Part shown: one piece after another, positions 25,501-40,500 of the stretch
Layout of the letters: each line of letters starts with the position of its first letter
Numbering within the stretch: the first letter of the stretch is position 1
NCBI GenBank assembly: GCA_010645155.1
Contig: CM021312.1
Span: 11,270,609 to 11,334,608, forward strand
From: Tigriopus japonicus
Taxonomy: Eukaryota > Arthropoda > Copepoda > Harpacticoida > Harpacticidae
Length of the DNA: 64,000 bases
Reading direction: 5' to 3'
Position numbers and translations under genes: made by a program
The notes under the pieces: model-generated
What the model saw: only the letters and a program-made list of their open reading frames with translations
The model's database searches: none
What the model was told of the DNA's origin: nothing

Positions 25501-28500
25501 TCCCCCACAAATATCGTGACTTTTGGTGTGTGAGCAAAATATTTTCCCTGAGAGATGATGAGGTTTGTCTTTGAAGGGTTCGCTTTGAGGCGGTTTACCA
25601 ACATACATCTCTATGTGCTCTCAGCAACCGACTCCAAATTGAAGCGGAGATGCTCAATGTCCTTGCCACCGACCACCACGACAATGTCATCAGCAAAGCT
25701 AGTGTAATAAAGCAACCGTATTGTTGCTTTATTATCATTATCGTATCATTATCATTATCAGTAGGCTTAGAGAAGGGGTCGACAACCGATGGGCCGCGGC
25801 CCAAATGTGGGCCCAAGGGTGGTCGTTGGTGGGCTCAGGAGCTATGGAGAAAGTCCAAAATAGCGGGCCCGAGAGCCATCCATAGTACTGTACTTGTGGA
25901 CCCAAACCTCTTTGATCGCTAATATGAGGGCCCTGAACCTACCAAAGCTTGTTTGTTGGGCCTTAGACAACACGAATCAAATTTCGTGTGCCTTGACCCA
26001 AAAATGGTTGCCGACCCCTGGGTTAGAGACTGTCTTTTAAGTATGTTTTTGCCAGTTTTTGCCCACGTGAAGGAGGTCAAAATCAATGGATGAGTGTAAT
26101 CGAACAAATTCAGCTGTGGATTCTGGGGCCAAAATGACTAGGGATGGGCCAAAACTACGTTCAGACATTTCATATTTTTAGTTTGCCCCGTGAGGAAAAA
26201 TTCTTATTTGAATTGATTGTCAAAATGAAGGAAACGAGTTGGGCTCACGAATTTTGATTAAATTTTATGGAGGGCTAGTCTGGACTCCGACGCATCCCTA
26301 GCCATTTTGGCCCCAGAATCCCCAGCTGAATGCGCTCGATTACACTCATCCATTGGACACGCACAAAGGTTGTTCAAGTGAGCGTTTTAAATCATACCGT
26401 AAGCGGAAAAACAGGGTCGTTGACAGTGCTGAGTTGCTCAATCGTGCTCAACCCATTTCGGTGAATCCAAATAAACTACTCAAATAGTCTAGATCCGTTG
26501 AAAAAATCAAGATTTCACAAAACGAGACCTGGGCTAGAATTGGGTCTATCATATGTAAAATTTATTTTCTGGATAATTTAATGGAAAACATTAAATCAGT
26601 CCTTTTAGAATGGAAAGTGTATGGCGCTCAAGTGCAACCTGCCACAGTTGCCCTACCATGTGCAATCCTCATTGTTCATAGCGTAGAAAAACGGAAAAAT
26701 ATTATTTGAGGGGGCTTTCTTTTAATTCAATAATGTGTCCTTTTGTCAAGGAACAGTAAAGAAAGGTCAAGTCCAGTTTCAAGGGAGGAAACGTTGTTTC
26801 GTGTGTTTAGCAGTTTCCTAAGGTCTCTAAGCTGGTTTCGCAACACCTTCGATTCATCAGCTGATTCCGAGATTCTAAGGTTGCGTGATTAACAACACAC
26901 CAGTTGCGACGACACGGTCTAAAACTGGATAGAAAGGACTAGTGATGTGACTTGGTGTGTTGGGCAAGCTTTTTTGCGCGAGGTCGCAAGGTAGGGTCAC
27001 CTAATGGAGATTTCGTGTTGTGCTCAGCTATATCAGCAAACTCAAATTTGAGTGTCATTTGCAACCCTGTTCAGAAGTCACAAAAGTTAGGGACGCCGTT
27101 CCGTTCTCCTTGATGAAAAAACAGGTTTTTGAAGATTGGTAAGCAAAGAGGAATACGATTTCACAAAGGTCAATTGGCGACACTACCTTACGACCTCGCG
27201 CAAAAAATCTTGCCCAATACACCAAGTCACATCACTAGAAAGGACTAGAGACGCTCTAGTGAAGGACTTCAGCTTAAACATGTGTCAAAACCGCCGAAAC
27301 AGGCGGGGGCGAAGCAAGTAGAGTCTTTCATGTCGGAATTTGATCGTCTTGCCAAGGGGCTTGAGACCCCCCTAGACTCTCCAGCTCACGAAGGATCAGC
27401 TTCGCTCATCAGTTCTGAGATTAGAAATAGAGTAATATAGAATAATATAGGCTCATAGATTCGAAGCTGTTCGGTAGATTCCAGCCGTAGGATTGACCCG
27501 ATTGATCTAAGGTCCCAAATTCGAATCTCCTCCCTATCCTTTCTCAAGGAAATGTTACTCACACTCACAGACGGAGAATCATTCTGATATTGGACATGGG
27601 ATTCCTTTTCTGATGAACTTTAAAAGTCGTGATAGCTGGCTTTGCTGGCTGGGGGAGACTCAATCCTCCGACCTTTAGCATCAAGACTCAAAAAATGGGT
27701 TCTAAATTTACGTTGGTTAGGTTTTTAAATTATTGATAATCTAGTGAGTGTAAAGCTTTTAAGCAAGACCTGACTGAAAAACTTGCTGAACTAAGGTTGT
27801 TCCCCTTGGATTCCGAGGTTGGAGTATCTCATGGTGATTCAGAATTTCCAAATAAACTGGCAAACGTTCTTTAAGTACTTGTTTTTTTTTGGAGTCAGAA
27901 CGCAATTTTGTAGCTGTGATCTGATGAAGGCTGTTCGCTACGAGGGGATATTGCCGCTCCACTGAGCAAGCAAGAAATTGTACCTCACCCTCGGGAATGA
28001 CCGCAGGTTCGCCCATTTAAGCTGTGAAAAGACGTGACTACTGCATGTAACTTAATACCACAGGCTACCTCAGCAGGCCCGGGATTCGAACAAAGGATGT
28101 TGCAAGCTTCTTGCAAGGTTCTTGGTGTCACTTCAAGCTTTTTAAAAGATCATAAGAACATATTATTGACCAGATGCAAGCAGAGATATTGAACCCTACA
28201 CTGTGACTTGAACGTTTTGACACCATGTTTATGAGCTTCTATAGGAAAAACAAATTAATGGAAGATGATGTTCTAATAGTTGGTTTTATCCCCCTTCCTT
28301 GCTTTGACCTGGGCCAATCTCTTAGGCATACTCAGGCATAACTTCAAGAGCAAATCTTCGTTTAAATTTGTCCAAGCTTTTTCCAACTGTTTTTTCAATC
28401 CTTCCAGGGTTGTTTGGGGTGGGAGCTTGTCGACCTCTTCTTTATGGACGGACCATAAATTTTCTATGGGATTGAGGTTTGGAGAATTTCCTGGCCATTC

Positions 28501-31500
28501 CCCCTTCCTCCAATACCGTGGAAAATTTGAATCGAGCCATCTGTAGTTCATCAGGGTGCAGTGAAGTGGCACTGAATCTTGCATGAAAAAAGCTTTTGAC
28601 ATGTCTGGCACAATTTGGCGTTCCAGAATCGATCCTGTTGTCCTGTTCCTGTTGATGGCCTCCAATCCTTCCTAAGCCAGGATCTTCTCCCGGTAGCACT
28701 TTTGGTTGACATTGCATTGAGGGGGCACAAAGTGCAATCTGGATACTCCACGGGATGAAAACATCCCCCCAGACCATAACCTTGGGGCTGTGCTTCTAAA
28801 GTTAATTGGGGATAAGTTCTGCTGAATTTCTCACCCAAACTTGATCGGTGGCAGAGTTGGACTTTGGAAAAAGATAAAAGAAGCTCTGATCACTCCATAT
28901 GACGTTTTTCCACTTGTCATTGGTCCAAGGAGCATGGTCCGGGACGAATTTCACACAAGCTTTCTTGATTTTTTTCTGTCAACCGGGGTTTTTGGGGACA
29001 GGCCAGAGATTTGAGGCTCATTTTACACTTCAAATAGCGTCGTACAGTCTCACAAGACACTGGATGGCCACTCCGAGTCAATCTTGATGTCAACTTTTGC
29101 ATTGATTGTCTCCTCTTTCCAATCCTCTTGGTTATGACAATTTTGGCAGTTCTGGAAATTGCTGATGGTCTTCCAGACCAAGGCTTGTCTTTAAGGGTTT
29201 GGCCATCCTTGTTGCACTTCCACCAGCGCTTTACAGAGCTCAATGAGACCCCCAGGGTCTTGGCAACCTCTACTTGAGTTTTACCGGCCTCCATCATCCC
29301 AACGGCCCGAGAACAGGTCTTGACTTTCTCCATAACTGAAAAATCTGGACATTGCATTTTTTGGAAAGGATATCAAATGAATTGAGGTCACCATTGCTTA
29401 AGATGCTGATCGTAGGTCAGTTCTGTTGTAAAGACTTTGCTCAGTTTGTTGACAATCCGAATATTGATATTTTAGAAAAACAAAAAAATGGATTGAGTCG
29501 TCAGGAATGGCGGGAAGTTTAAACTTTGTGGAGGTGCCAAAACTTTCGTGTCACAGTGTATAATATAGACTGTTTCCAAGGACCGAGAATCATTGAATGG
29601 ATGCTCAAATGAAAAAAAATAATTTGCCGAAATTTACTGAGCTACTCAGCAAAGCCAACGGATCTGTTTGAATCAGGTTTGAATGCTCGCGGAATGATTT
29701 AACGCTCACTTGAGCAACCTCTGTGCATGTCCCATTATATGCCTCCAATATGGGATATTAATCTAAGACTACACACAAATCCATGATATTATAGTATCGT
29801 CTTGGTGGGTTCAGCATTGGCTTCTGTGCCAAGGCCTAACAAATTTGATGTCTTTTATTCAGGGGCACACCAAACATAAGCTGATGGGTTAAAGAGACCC
29901 ACAAATAAGCAATGGGAAATGAAGTAAAATGTCCAAGAGAGCTCTTTAAACATTCCATCACTAATGGATGAAACAAAGGAAAAGACTCAGATAGTTTCTA
30001 AGACTTTGGGCAGTTTCAGGTTTATCACATTGCAAGCAACAAATTACAAACATTGTCGCAAATTGCAGCCTCACCTTTTCAAAATTTGAAGTTCAACCTG
30101 TTTCATGGCGTCCGGGAAGGGGGGGGGTCTTAAAAAAAACCTTTGGCTGCCTAAATTCCTAAGGTTGATCTATCCACTGTCGGTAATTTGTTTGAAGAGC
30201 TCTCTAGAACCTTTCATTTCCAGCCCAATTACCAGGGTCACCTAATTTTGGTAAAAAACTTGCCAAAAATGTATTTTTTTGTTAGTTTTTCTTGGAAATA
30301 ATGCAATGAAATCCGATTTTTGGTTGTTTGGTAAGTTTGTTTTTAAGCTTTTTCTCATTTATTAACATCAAAACAATGTGGTACAATCAGGGCCACCAAA
30401 TTTTTGCAAAATATTTTGCCGAAACGTATTATTTTGGGTGTTTTTTTGAGAAATGATGTAACAAAATTGAATGTTTTGGTATTATTAATAATAATTTTCT
30501 CACTACATCGCCTAAAAACTGCCCTTTTACTCTATGTACTTGTATCATTTAAATTTTATTTCATAGGTAGGAAAAGATGCTAAAATGACCATATTTTGTC
30601 ACAATTGTTGCAAATATAACAGCTTCTATTCCTATTTTGATTTTTGACATCCTTTTTGTTAATCACTCTCAATGGAAGAGGCATTTTTTCTACATTCTTT
30701 CGAAATTTTCCCAGTTTTTGTATTTTTCGACAAAAATTGCACATTGTTTGTGACTACAATGTAAAATACCATTAATAACAACCCAGCGGGCCTGAGGATT
30801 AACTAAATATACCTGTTAAAAAATTTAAAACACTATCTTTTTGCTTCTTTATCTTGACTTTGACGTGAAATCAAACAATTTTCCAAATCATATTCATCAA
30901 AACAGGCAATTATTATACATTTATTAAAATTTTTCCTCATTTATGTAATTTTGGACAAAAATCGCAGATTTTGGTAATTACATTGTAAAATGTAATTTAC
31001 ATCTATCTGGTGGCCCTGCCAATTACTTAGGTGAAGGCCCACAATGAATTCGCCCTATATCCGTGGTTAGCATTTTTTGTCAACGTTTGGAATATACTAA
31101 ATGTTTCTAATTTCTTTTCTTGTTAAGAAATAGATTATGCTTTCGGATTTTCTTCAGAACTTTTTTTGGAAAAATTTAAAGTTGTTCTTCTGACCAACAT
31201 TGTTCTTAAATTCAGTACGGATTGTTTGAGTTAATTTGAAAATACTTACCAGTAGCAACTTTATTCTGAAAAGTTGTTTTTGGTTCTTTGCTTAAAAAAT
31301 AAATGTGCTCATCATTGTATGTATATCAATCTGGCTTGTAGAAATGCGTCACACTGTATTCTTTTTTGCTTAGAGTAGTATAGAGGGGCCATTGTTATCA
31401 TTTTGTCTGCCTTGTTTTCAGCTGATACTGAAACCAAAGTTGCCCATAAGTTGCGTGAAAAAGCAGATATTTCCGAAGAATATCGTAAAACTTGCCCAAG

Positions 31501-34500
31501 CAAGTGGAAGATCAGAGGACAAACGTCGGTACATGGGACTTATTTGGGCAAGTTTCAACTAGTTGCTGTTGCAGATTCGCCCTTGCTGCCCGCAACAAAA
31601 AGTCACGACCGGCCTACTGTGGTATCTCCACTCTGGGAACTCTGTGCTTTTTTGTTGTTTGGGTTTTTTTATCACCGTTACAAGGAATGGGATTCCCTGT
31701 AAAGAAAATTGATCTTTAACTTTACTTCTTAGAATATAAATTAACATTGATATGATATTTGGTCTATCAACGAGTTACTCCTGGCAGATCTGCAAACCCC
31801 TCAATAATGGATTGATCAGGAAAAGTTTTTAAAAAATTGTCTAATATTGATTTAAATTCTTATCAGTTCCTACATATTCCCGACAAAGACTAACGGGCAA
31901 AAGATTGAACAATGAGGGAGCCCGATAAAGAAGAGAGGAAGACTTCATTGATCGAACTAGCCTTGATTCTTTAGGATTTGGAGGTGCTCTCAGAGCGCAC
32001 GTAAACCTCTACGATCACTACAACTGATATCAAAGCCTGGGTTAGGACAGAGCCCATGAATGCTCTTGAAGACATACAAAATCAGATGCCTTTCTTACCT
32101 TCTCTGAGTACTGAACAGCCCTAACTTCTGGAGCCTCTCCCAATACGAGAGCTCTCTTATTCCTGTGATGTTCCTAGTAAAACATTTTTGGACCTGCTCG
32201 ACCTATTGCAAACCTGCTGAACTCATTGGAGCCCAAATGGGGGAAGCATATTCAAAATGCGGTTGAACAATCGACTTGTACAGAGTTAGCATCGCAATAC
32301 TATCTCTGGACTTGAAAGTGCAACAGATCCAGCCGCACGTTTGAAATGCCTTTCCCACTTTCAACTGGATATGCTCATCAAACTTTCCATCATCTTGGAC
32401 GACAACTCCTAAATCTCTCATGGACGATACCTGCTCAATAGTACAACCTCCATTGTCTTTGAGTGGAACATCTAATTTTGACGCCCCATACGTCATTGTG
32501 CGGAATTTCATCCCGTTCAATGCCATATTACTCTCGCCAACCCAAGAGTAGACCTTCTCCAAGTCCTCAACTAAACATTTCGAGTCCTGCCCATTCCTTT
32601 CACAAACTAATTTTGTGTCATCAGCATGTGAAGAAATACTGGCTTTTGTTTTAAACTTCTGGAGAGGAGCAATAAAGAGAATAAACAGGAGCGAACCTAA
32701 AATTGAACCTCGTGGAACTCCTGACTTGACATCATACATGCCTGCCACTAAATGATCCTTAAACCTTGACTATTTGCTTCCTATCACTCATGAAACTTTC
32801 AATCCAATTCAGGACCTTACCCTGGATCCCAAACTCTTTGAGTTGATCGAGCAAAAGACCATGATCTACCTTATCAAAGTCCTTGGCAAAGTCAAGATAG
32901 ACTACATCAACTGACTCGTGGCTTTCAAGTCCTTCAATGCATTGCTTGATATGGTCAACCAAATTGGGTGACTACTAAAATGGGCTCGAAACCCACATAC
33001 TGCCCTGGGGGAATGATATCATGGATTTCCAAATACTCAACAAGCTTGGACTTCATGATCTTCTCAAAGACCTTTGCAATACTGAAAGTCAGAGAAATGG
33101 GCCTATAATTGCTAGGGAGTGACTTATCTTCGCTTTTAAAAATTGAAACGACATGAGCTACTTTTAGAGAAGAGGGAAACTTGCCCTGATCTAAGATGCT
33201 ACGCATCAAAAAGGAGAAAACAGGGACAAGAATATGTGAGCATTTCATCAGAAACTGAGATGTCACACCATCAGGTCCAGGAGAACTCGAGAGCTTTAAG
33301 CTCTTGATGGCCTCAAATGCATCTTGATCTGTGACTACCAGATCCTCCAATTGATTATCCTGACTATCAATTTAATTTCAGCTGAGGCTCGACTTTCAAC
33401 GTTTCCAAATCTCTGGCCCTTCAACTGATTCCACAACCGTGACCAAACTAGCCAATGGCAGCCCAAGTAATCAAGGCATGGCTATCGAAAATGCCATTGT
33501 TGGTCAATGCCAAGTGGACCAATTCCAAGTTTCAAGTGGATCCGGAGTCACTCCACCTGTTATTTGTGGCATCAATACTAACGAACACAGTACGTTTTGA
33601 AAGAGAGAAGAAATATTTTTTCATAGAGATAGGTCGAGAATGGTGTTATTGAAAGACTCACGATTCTGTCCCAATGGTGACATCTGGTGACAGAAAGCGC
33701 AAGACCTTTGGCGTAAAAGTAGAAAAGGTTTAACATATTAGTAAGTGTGAATGGCTCTCATACCACCACAAGGCCTTAAAATAACCGTCCATTAGGTGGA
33801 AATTATAAAAGCTTATACTCAGATTTGATGTTAACATTTCAAACCATCATATATTTTGCCCATTAAAATGTTATTGTAAGTTTATAGTACTAGATTTTTG
33901 ACCTGTTATTAGTGACCCTTTAGAGACCGAGAAGGAAATGAAAGAGAAAAAGAGAAGCCCCTATTTGCCAACACTTCCCTGATTCACAGAGATTATTTTC
34001 GGACCCACTCAAAGAGGGACGGAATGAAGCCTTTAGTACAAGGGTTCTTAAAACTCCATTAGCACTTGTTGAGAAAGGTCTGGGCGGGGTACAAAAAAAA
34101 TGTAAGAAATGAAACTAGCTATTTTTCAAAAAAAATTGACACAGGTAAGCACCTAGCAATAAAGTAAACTAGATAACATTGCATGTGTGATTTTAACTAA
34201 GGTATATTGGAAGTGGTTTAAGTTCAAAACTTAATGGAAAAAAATGTATTTGGCCTGATTGTAAGAAAAAGGCCTCTGTTGAAATCACTCTTTAAAGTAA
34301 CCGGACCAAGCTCTTAAAAATTGCCTTCAGAGTAAGTTTTATCTTACCGTTTTGCTTCAAAATACTAAGGTCTGCTCTCATAGATATATGTCCTCTGTTT
34401 CCTTGGTCTACGTGTTTTCTTACCATATCCATACCATTTCTTTTTGACATTTCAGTATTTGTTGATGCAGATAATGAGTGCAACTTGCTTTCATTTCAAC

Positions 34501-37500
34501 TTGGACAAGCATCGGTTGCCCGGGCTTTTCAAATTAGGGTAAATACAAACATATTGTTTTTTTTATTGTTGGTGCTAGGGTCGATGTTGGAGCCTTGCCC
34601 TGCCATCAAAGCCAACGATCACATCATCCAAAGTGTTTCCGATAGGCAATCTCATGTCCACTATCAGAATGGTTCCCCGTCTGTGGGTGTGAATTGGCGA
34701 CTAAAAGTTTCCTTGAGAAAATTCGGGGAGGAGAATCGAACCTGGGACCTCTCTCTCTTAGATAGAGTCCTTTTAGTGCAACTAGTAAAATAAAAACACG
34801 TGCAACCTTTGAGCTTTGTGTTACAAAATTTCTGGTTTTACGGGTCAGGTAGTTTTTAAGAAGTTCTTAAATGGGTCAAACTTTTGTGACAAGTTCGATT
34901 TTGGGAGTTGCATTACTAAAATGACCTCCCAGCCTCCCAGTCCTCTGTAGTGGGACCTCTCTTCTGTCAGCTGTTCGTTAAAGGACAGTATTGGAAACTG
35001 CGCTAACCCCGACATCTCGACTCCTCCCTAAAAGGATCCTTCCAAACAATTTCCATTCTATCTCGATCAGGATTCGAACCTACTCCGTCTAGGGAAGCAC
35101 TTTCACTCGGTCAATTAGAGCACGTTAGCACGCGCCGCCTTCTGGCTTCCATTTTTTACACTTGTGCAAGATTTGAAACCAGTTAAGCAAAAAACAACAG
35201 ACACTGATTTTTCTGCACTAGAACTCTACTTTTGAGATATATGAATTCCTGTGGGAACATATCAATTGCGATCTCAGAACTTCAGAAGAGTTTTACCTTT
35301 TCAAGCTTATGCGATAATAATGAACCGACAAAAACATCAGTGAAGACCTTGCGTCGCCAGACCCATGTTATGTTGATTTCCAGCATGGTTGCCAGGGCGA
35401 GATCTACGACGCTACTTTTTTGGCAAAATCTCAAGTCCTTGACGATAATCTTCTTTTGAGTGGCATCATTTAGCCTAAATGGCACCCATTTTTGAGAAAT
35501 GATCCTTTTCGAAAACATTACAGCCATCAAAAAACCGAGTTGACATGAGGCCAAAAAGTGGCATCAAAGATTATGTCCTGGCAACCCTACTGGAAATCAA
35601 CGCAAGATGGGTCTGGCAACGCAAGGTCTCCGCTGATATTTTTCTCGGTGCATTGCCGAAAAAGGGCTAACTCATTCATTCTTTTTAGGATTATTTTTAA
35701 AGCTTTGCGAGAACATGATTACAAAAACATTGTTAGAAGGGTTCTTTTCACAATTGTGTGCTACCCAATTGCTTGCACACACATTTTTTTTTAAATTTAA
35801 GCGAACTCATTTCAAAAAAATTTACTTATGAAAGGATTTCACCAAAAGACATTTTTATTTTTTGTTTCAGGTTACGCAATATGAGTGCACGTCGCCCAAT
35901 TTGGCTCCCTCGGGATGCACCCAATACTTCACAAGTGCCACGGGAGCTGGAACAGTGCAATCTTTCAACTTTGGCAATGGACACTTGGCCGATCAAAACC
36001 AAGTGATGTGTGTCAGACGGAATCAAAATGCTTGCAGGTGGGTTTTAAATCCATCTTTGGCATAACAATTTGACGCAATAAACAATTTCAAATTATAGGA
36101 TTTGTTGGACGACTCAGATGAGCACGGATTTTGATGTTTCAGGTGAGTAAGGAATTTTGATTCGGTAATCTTTTGAAATTTTTACAAGAACACAATGATT
36201 TTTGTTGAACTTGCTGTACTCAATCTTTCTCGCTTGTCATGCCATCTCCTGTCTTTAAATCAAACACGTTTTGAATGCTTTGAAGCGCTAAAAGAATGAT
36301 ATGAAGAGACAAGAAGCGACATCAGGTGGTAAAAATTAGGTTGTGTTTTGGCACAGATATTTTCCTTAGTTTTATAATTGCGCATAAAAAATACTGATTT
36401 TTTTAGCACACATTCAAAGTTGGATAAAAAGATACTCAACACAACTCTTATTGATGCGCATCCGTTGATGGAAGGAAACACACACTTTAGATATTGATAA
36501 AAGAATACATCTTGAAATGAAAAATAAGGTTCCTGTCTGCTAAAAATACTTCTTTACCGCCTTAGGGTGTATTCCAATAGTTTCTGAACAGAAAACTGAA
36601 GAAAAGATGATTTTCAGAAATAATCCGCAATTTTGTCAACAAGTTCATGCTGAATTTAGCTATCAGATCAGAAACCTTTACCCTTGTTTTGCCTCTCCAA
36701 TAAAGTTTTTTTCTGATTTGAAAGTATTTCCCTTAATTTTAGGCACTACTACTTCTGGAGTTGGATCCACTCTGGTAAAACAACTAATTACTGCTTACTA
36801 AAACTCTTTTTTTGCTGAGTAACAACTTGATGCACGGAACGAGAAAAATGATCGAATTTTGTGTTAAGTTTTGTTCCAAATCGGCCTTGAATGATGCTCT
36901 GGAACAAATTAAGCTACCTTTCTGTGCTTGGAATGTTGGCTCAAAACGAGAGTTGCGGCGTTGTTAGTCTCAATTACTAAAACTAAATTGGTTTTCTCTT
37001 CGCGTTGTTCAAGTTGGCTTCGCGCAAATTATGGCACATGTTAAAAATATCCATCCCAGTCCAATCTAAAATCTTAGTAAAAAAATAGCGTAGTCTTAAT
37101 GCTCAAAACCATAAAGAGCTGTTCAGAGAAGTTAAATTATCTACAAACAGGGTTGTTTCATCAAATATACAGTGGATAGTCCACGAAATCCAAGAATGAA
37201 TTGATTTTCTATTTTTTCCTGACCAAATAAAGTTTATAAATTTGCATTGTATTCCATTTTTGAGACATTCATAAAAAGTTCAATTTTTCCATTTCAACTT
37301 GGTATTTTTTTTTTGTCCATTGTATTTTACTTTCCTATATTTATCAAATTCAAACTCAAATATTAATGGTTAGACTGTAAATGGAGCTACAAATATTTTA
37401 ACTTAACAAGAGTGGCATACATCAAGATTGAAAAACCTTCAGAATCTTGAAATTTTTCATTCCAATCTTGAAGGCAGTCTACTTGCTGTTTCATAAAAAA

Positions 37501-40500
37501 AATATTGCAGGTCCATTTGCAGCCCTCCATTGATATTCAGTGGGGCCCATAAAAAATGCGAATGTTTCCAATACTTATTTTTGTGCAACTTTACAATTGT
37601 TTACTTTACTGTTTTACTTCAGAAGAGTCTAATCAGTTGAATGTATACTAAAAGACAATGTAAATAAAACAGTTGCTCGTGAGTGACAAAGTTGATTAAA
37701 ATGGTTGTAGATGAGGATGTCACAGGTGTGCCACTTTTCCAAAAGCCGTTTTAACCAATCAGGAATGCAAAAATGGCACTTGAGTGAGCATTAGTTCCTA
37801 CTGCCGGCTTTAAAACGGGCTAGTTGGCTGTGCTGAGTTACTCGGCCCATTTTGACAAATTTGTGTCATTTCCATTTCATTGTCCATACAAAGGTCCCTT
37901 GAAACGGCACACATTTCATATTTTGAGCCTATGGCTTAAATTTGATCAAAAATATTCAAAATTAATTTCCCGGATTATTACATAATAACACTTCAAAAAG
38001 GCATTGGGTTCTGTAGATAATAAGACCTATTATTGATCATAGAAAAAAATAAAAGTAGACACGCAAAATTCAGATCGCTTCCAGGAATCTATAATCTTTA
38101 GCTTGACTTTAAAATGGAAGTGATTGGCATACACCCAAATGGGCCGAGCAACCCAATCAACCCAATGGCTCCCGTTAGGCAATTCGGCGGTAAGAGTTAA
38201 AATGGTCACTCAACTACCGTTTCCGCATTTCTAATTAATAGGGCCCGTAAAAATATTTGCAAAAAAGTGACAAAATATCCAATATATACTTTCTTCAAAA
38301 GTCCAAAATATTTGGAAAAAAGCCGGATATTTAAGAAAAAAATTTTTTGACAAGGCCATTTTTTTGGTATTTTTGTTTGTGTGCACCGTTTTTCCAAATT
38401 TGTTTCTGGTGAAATTGATGCATTTGGCCGTTTTTTGGGGCAAACTAACTTGAAATGTAATTGATTTAAACAATACAATTTTCAATTTGCCTCAATAGAT
38501 GACGCAGTTTTTTGTCTATGACAGTAGTTTTGATTGTGAATGTCTAATCTTAGTACAAATGCCATTTTTTTTAATTCGAATTGCATATTTTTTGTACAAT
38601 GATTTGAGTGTTCTTCTCTGTCTTTGTTTTTAGCACTTAATTGGGGTTCTAAAGCCAAAAGAAGACTGTAAAATGTTGAAAAAAAGATACAAAAAAAGGT
38701 TTTTTTTTTTGCATTCTATGAAGAGAAAAATGTCCTTAAACAATCCCAATGATAAAAACCATTTGCTTTCAATAAAAAGGTGGACAATCACTAACACAAA
38801 GCAAGTCAGAAGATCAGGAGTTTGAAGATATCTGACTTAACACAATGAAACAACACAGTTTGAGTTTTTTGAGAGACATCAATTGGGCATCAAATGATTG
38901 CTCATTGAATCCTTGTGGACTTTTGTTTTATGACCTATGTCAATAAAACGACATTAATTCGAATTATATTGGATTTCTTCATTAACTCCAGGCTATCACG
39001 CAGGAAAATTCACACCAACGCAGTAACGCGCCCTCGCTCGATCCCACTCCAAGTAATACCGTCCTCCTTGATTTGACTAAACCTCAAACAGTTTTTCCGA
39101 CACACGAATTTTTTCGACTGGCGGCAGAAAACGGAACTCTTTAGTTGCGTGAGTAATTTTATTAATGCTGCGTTAGGTTAAAAGTTGCGTCCGTTCGAAT
39201 CATTAAAAAAGTAATCGAGTGAAACAGTTTGTTCGAAAACTAAATGGAATCCCAATTTATATGTAATTAATATTGATTTTCATTCTTGTACTGACTAAGT
39301 TCAATCAATCACAATCATCAATTAGACATGCACAAGGTTGCTCCAAGTGAGCGTTTTAAATCATTCCGCGGGCGGCAAAACAGGGCCGTTGGCTGTGCTG
39401 AGTTGCTCAGCCCATTTTGGCGAATCCAAGTTTTTCCCATTTTGACGAGCATTTGATGATTCTAGGTCCTTGGAAACGATCGGTATTTCACTTAAGGATA
39501 CCTTGGCTGGAATTGGGTCAACAATATGCAAGAAATATTATTAGGGTGATTGATATAAAAGCAAGTAAGCAAGCCTTGTGCTATTGCAAAAATAGGACTT
39601 AACATTGATCCAAACACTAATATAAAGATGCTGATTTATTCAGTGGGTTCCAAAGAATCATTTAAATATTTCAAAGTACTTAACATACAGAGAAATGCAT
39701 TATTTTTTAACGCTTCTTTCTTTTAAGATCTAATCTTTTCTGTATCATTTTCTAGCAAACAAATTGGGCATATTTTCAACCAAGTGAAAGCAGAGGGATC
39801 AAAACGTAAAGTTTAGATCGTTTCCAGGGACCTAGAATCATCAAATGCACGTTAAAATGGGAAAAACTTGGATTCGCCAAAATGGGCTGAGCAGCACAGC
39901 ACAGCCAACGGCCCTGTTTTGCCGCCCGCGGAATGATTTAAAACGCTCACTTGAAGCAACCTTACACATGTCCTATTGCGATCTAAATCATTATAAATCA
40001 ATAATCGTGCCGCCCAAATTGAAGGTGGCAAAAGTCAAATCAAGTATTCAATGAACCGTGTAGACTTGTTTACGTTGACGATTAGTTCAATTACCTGACG
40101 TTAGATGACGCGTCACCTTTGGAGGTTGAAAGTTGAAGTGGATCGTGAAATTCTACCAAAATTCAACTTTCAACCTCTCAAGGTGACCTGTCATCTAACG
40201 TCAGGTAATTGAACTAATCGTCAACGTAAACAAGCTCTACACGGTTCATAGATAGAGAGAACCTGGAACAACAGTCTGATCCATTCAACCATAGGCATAT
40301 TCACCGTTGATTATCGTTCTTGTAAGTGGTTCCCAAGAAAAAGACAACCAAAATAAAGAGGAAGGAAAAAACACAAATGACATTTATCTTACACTATTCC
40401 TGACCAACCCATTATTCAAGGGTTGTACAGATCTGCCAACAGTAACTCATTGGTAGATCAAATTTCATATAAACATTAATTATATAAACTATTTTAATCA

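Larger units (their letters stand above)
26353..29745. repeat. foldback family 1, arms 3 kb apart with nested insertions
   Basis: The left arm (26353-26600: CACAAAGGTTGTTCAAGTGA, GCGTTTTAAATCATACCG) pairs with the right arm (29570-29745: ATGATTTAACGCTCACTTGA, GCAACCTCTGTGCATG). Between them lie the MITE at 26940, SINE-like repeats and the Tc1-like element at 28199. I infer one foldback element later filled by other insertions. Confidence 0.5.
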
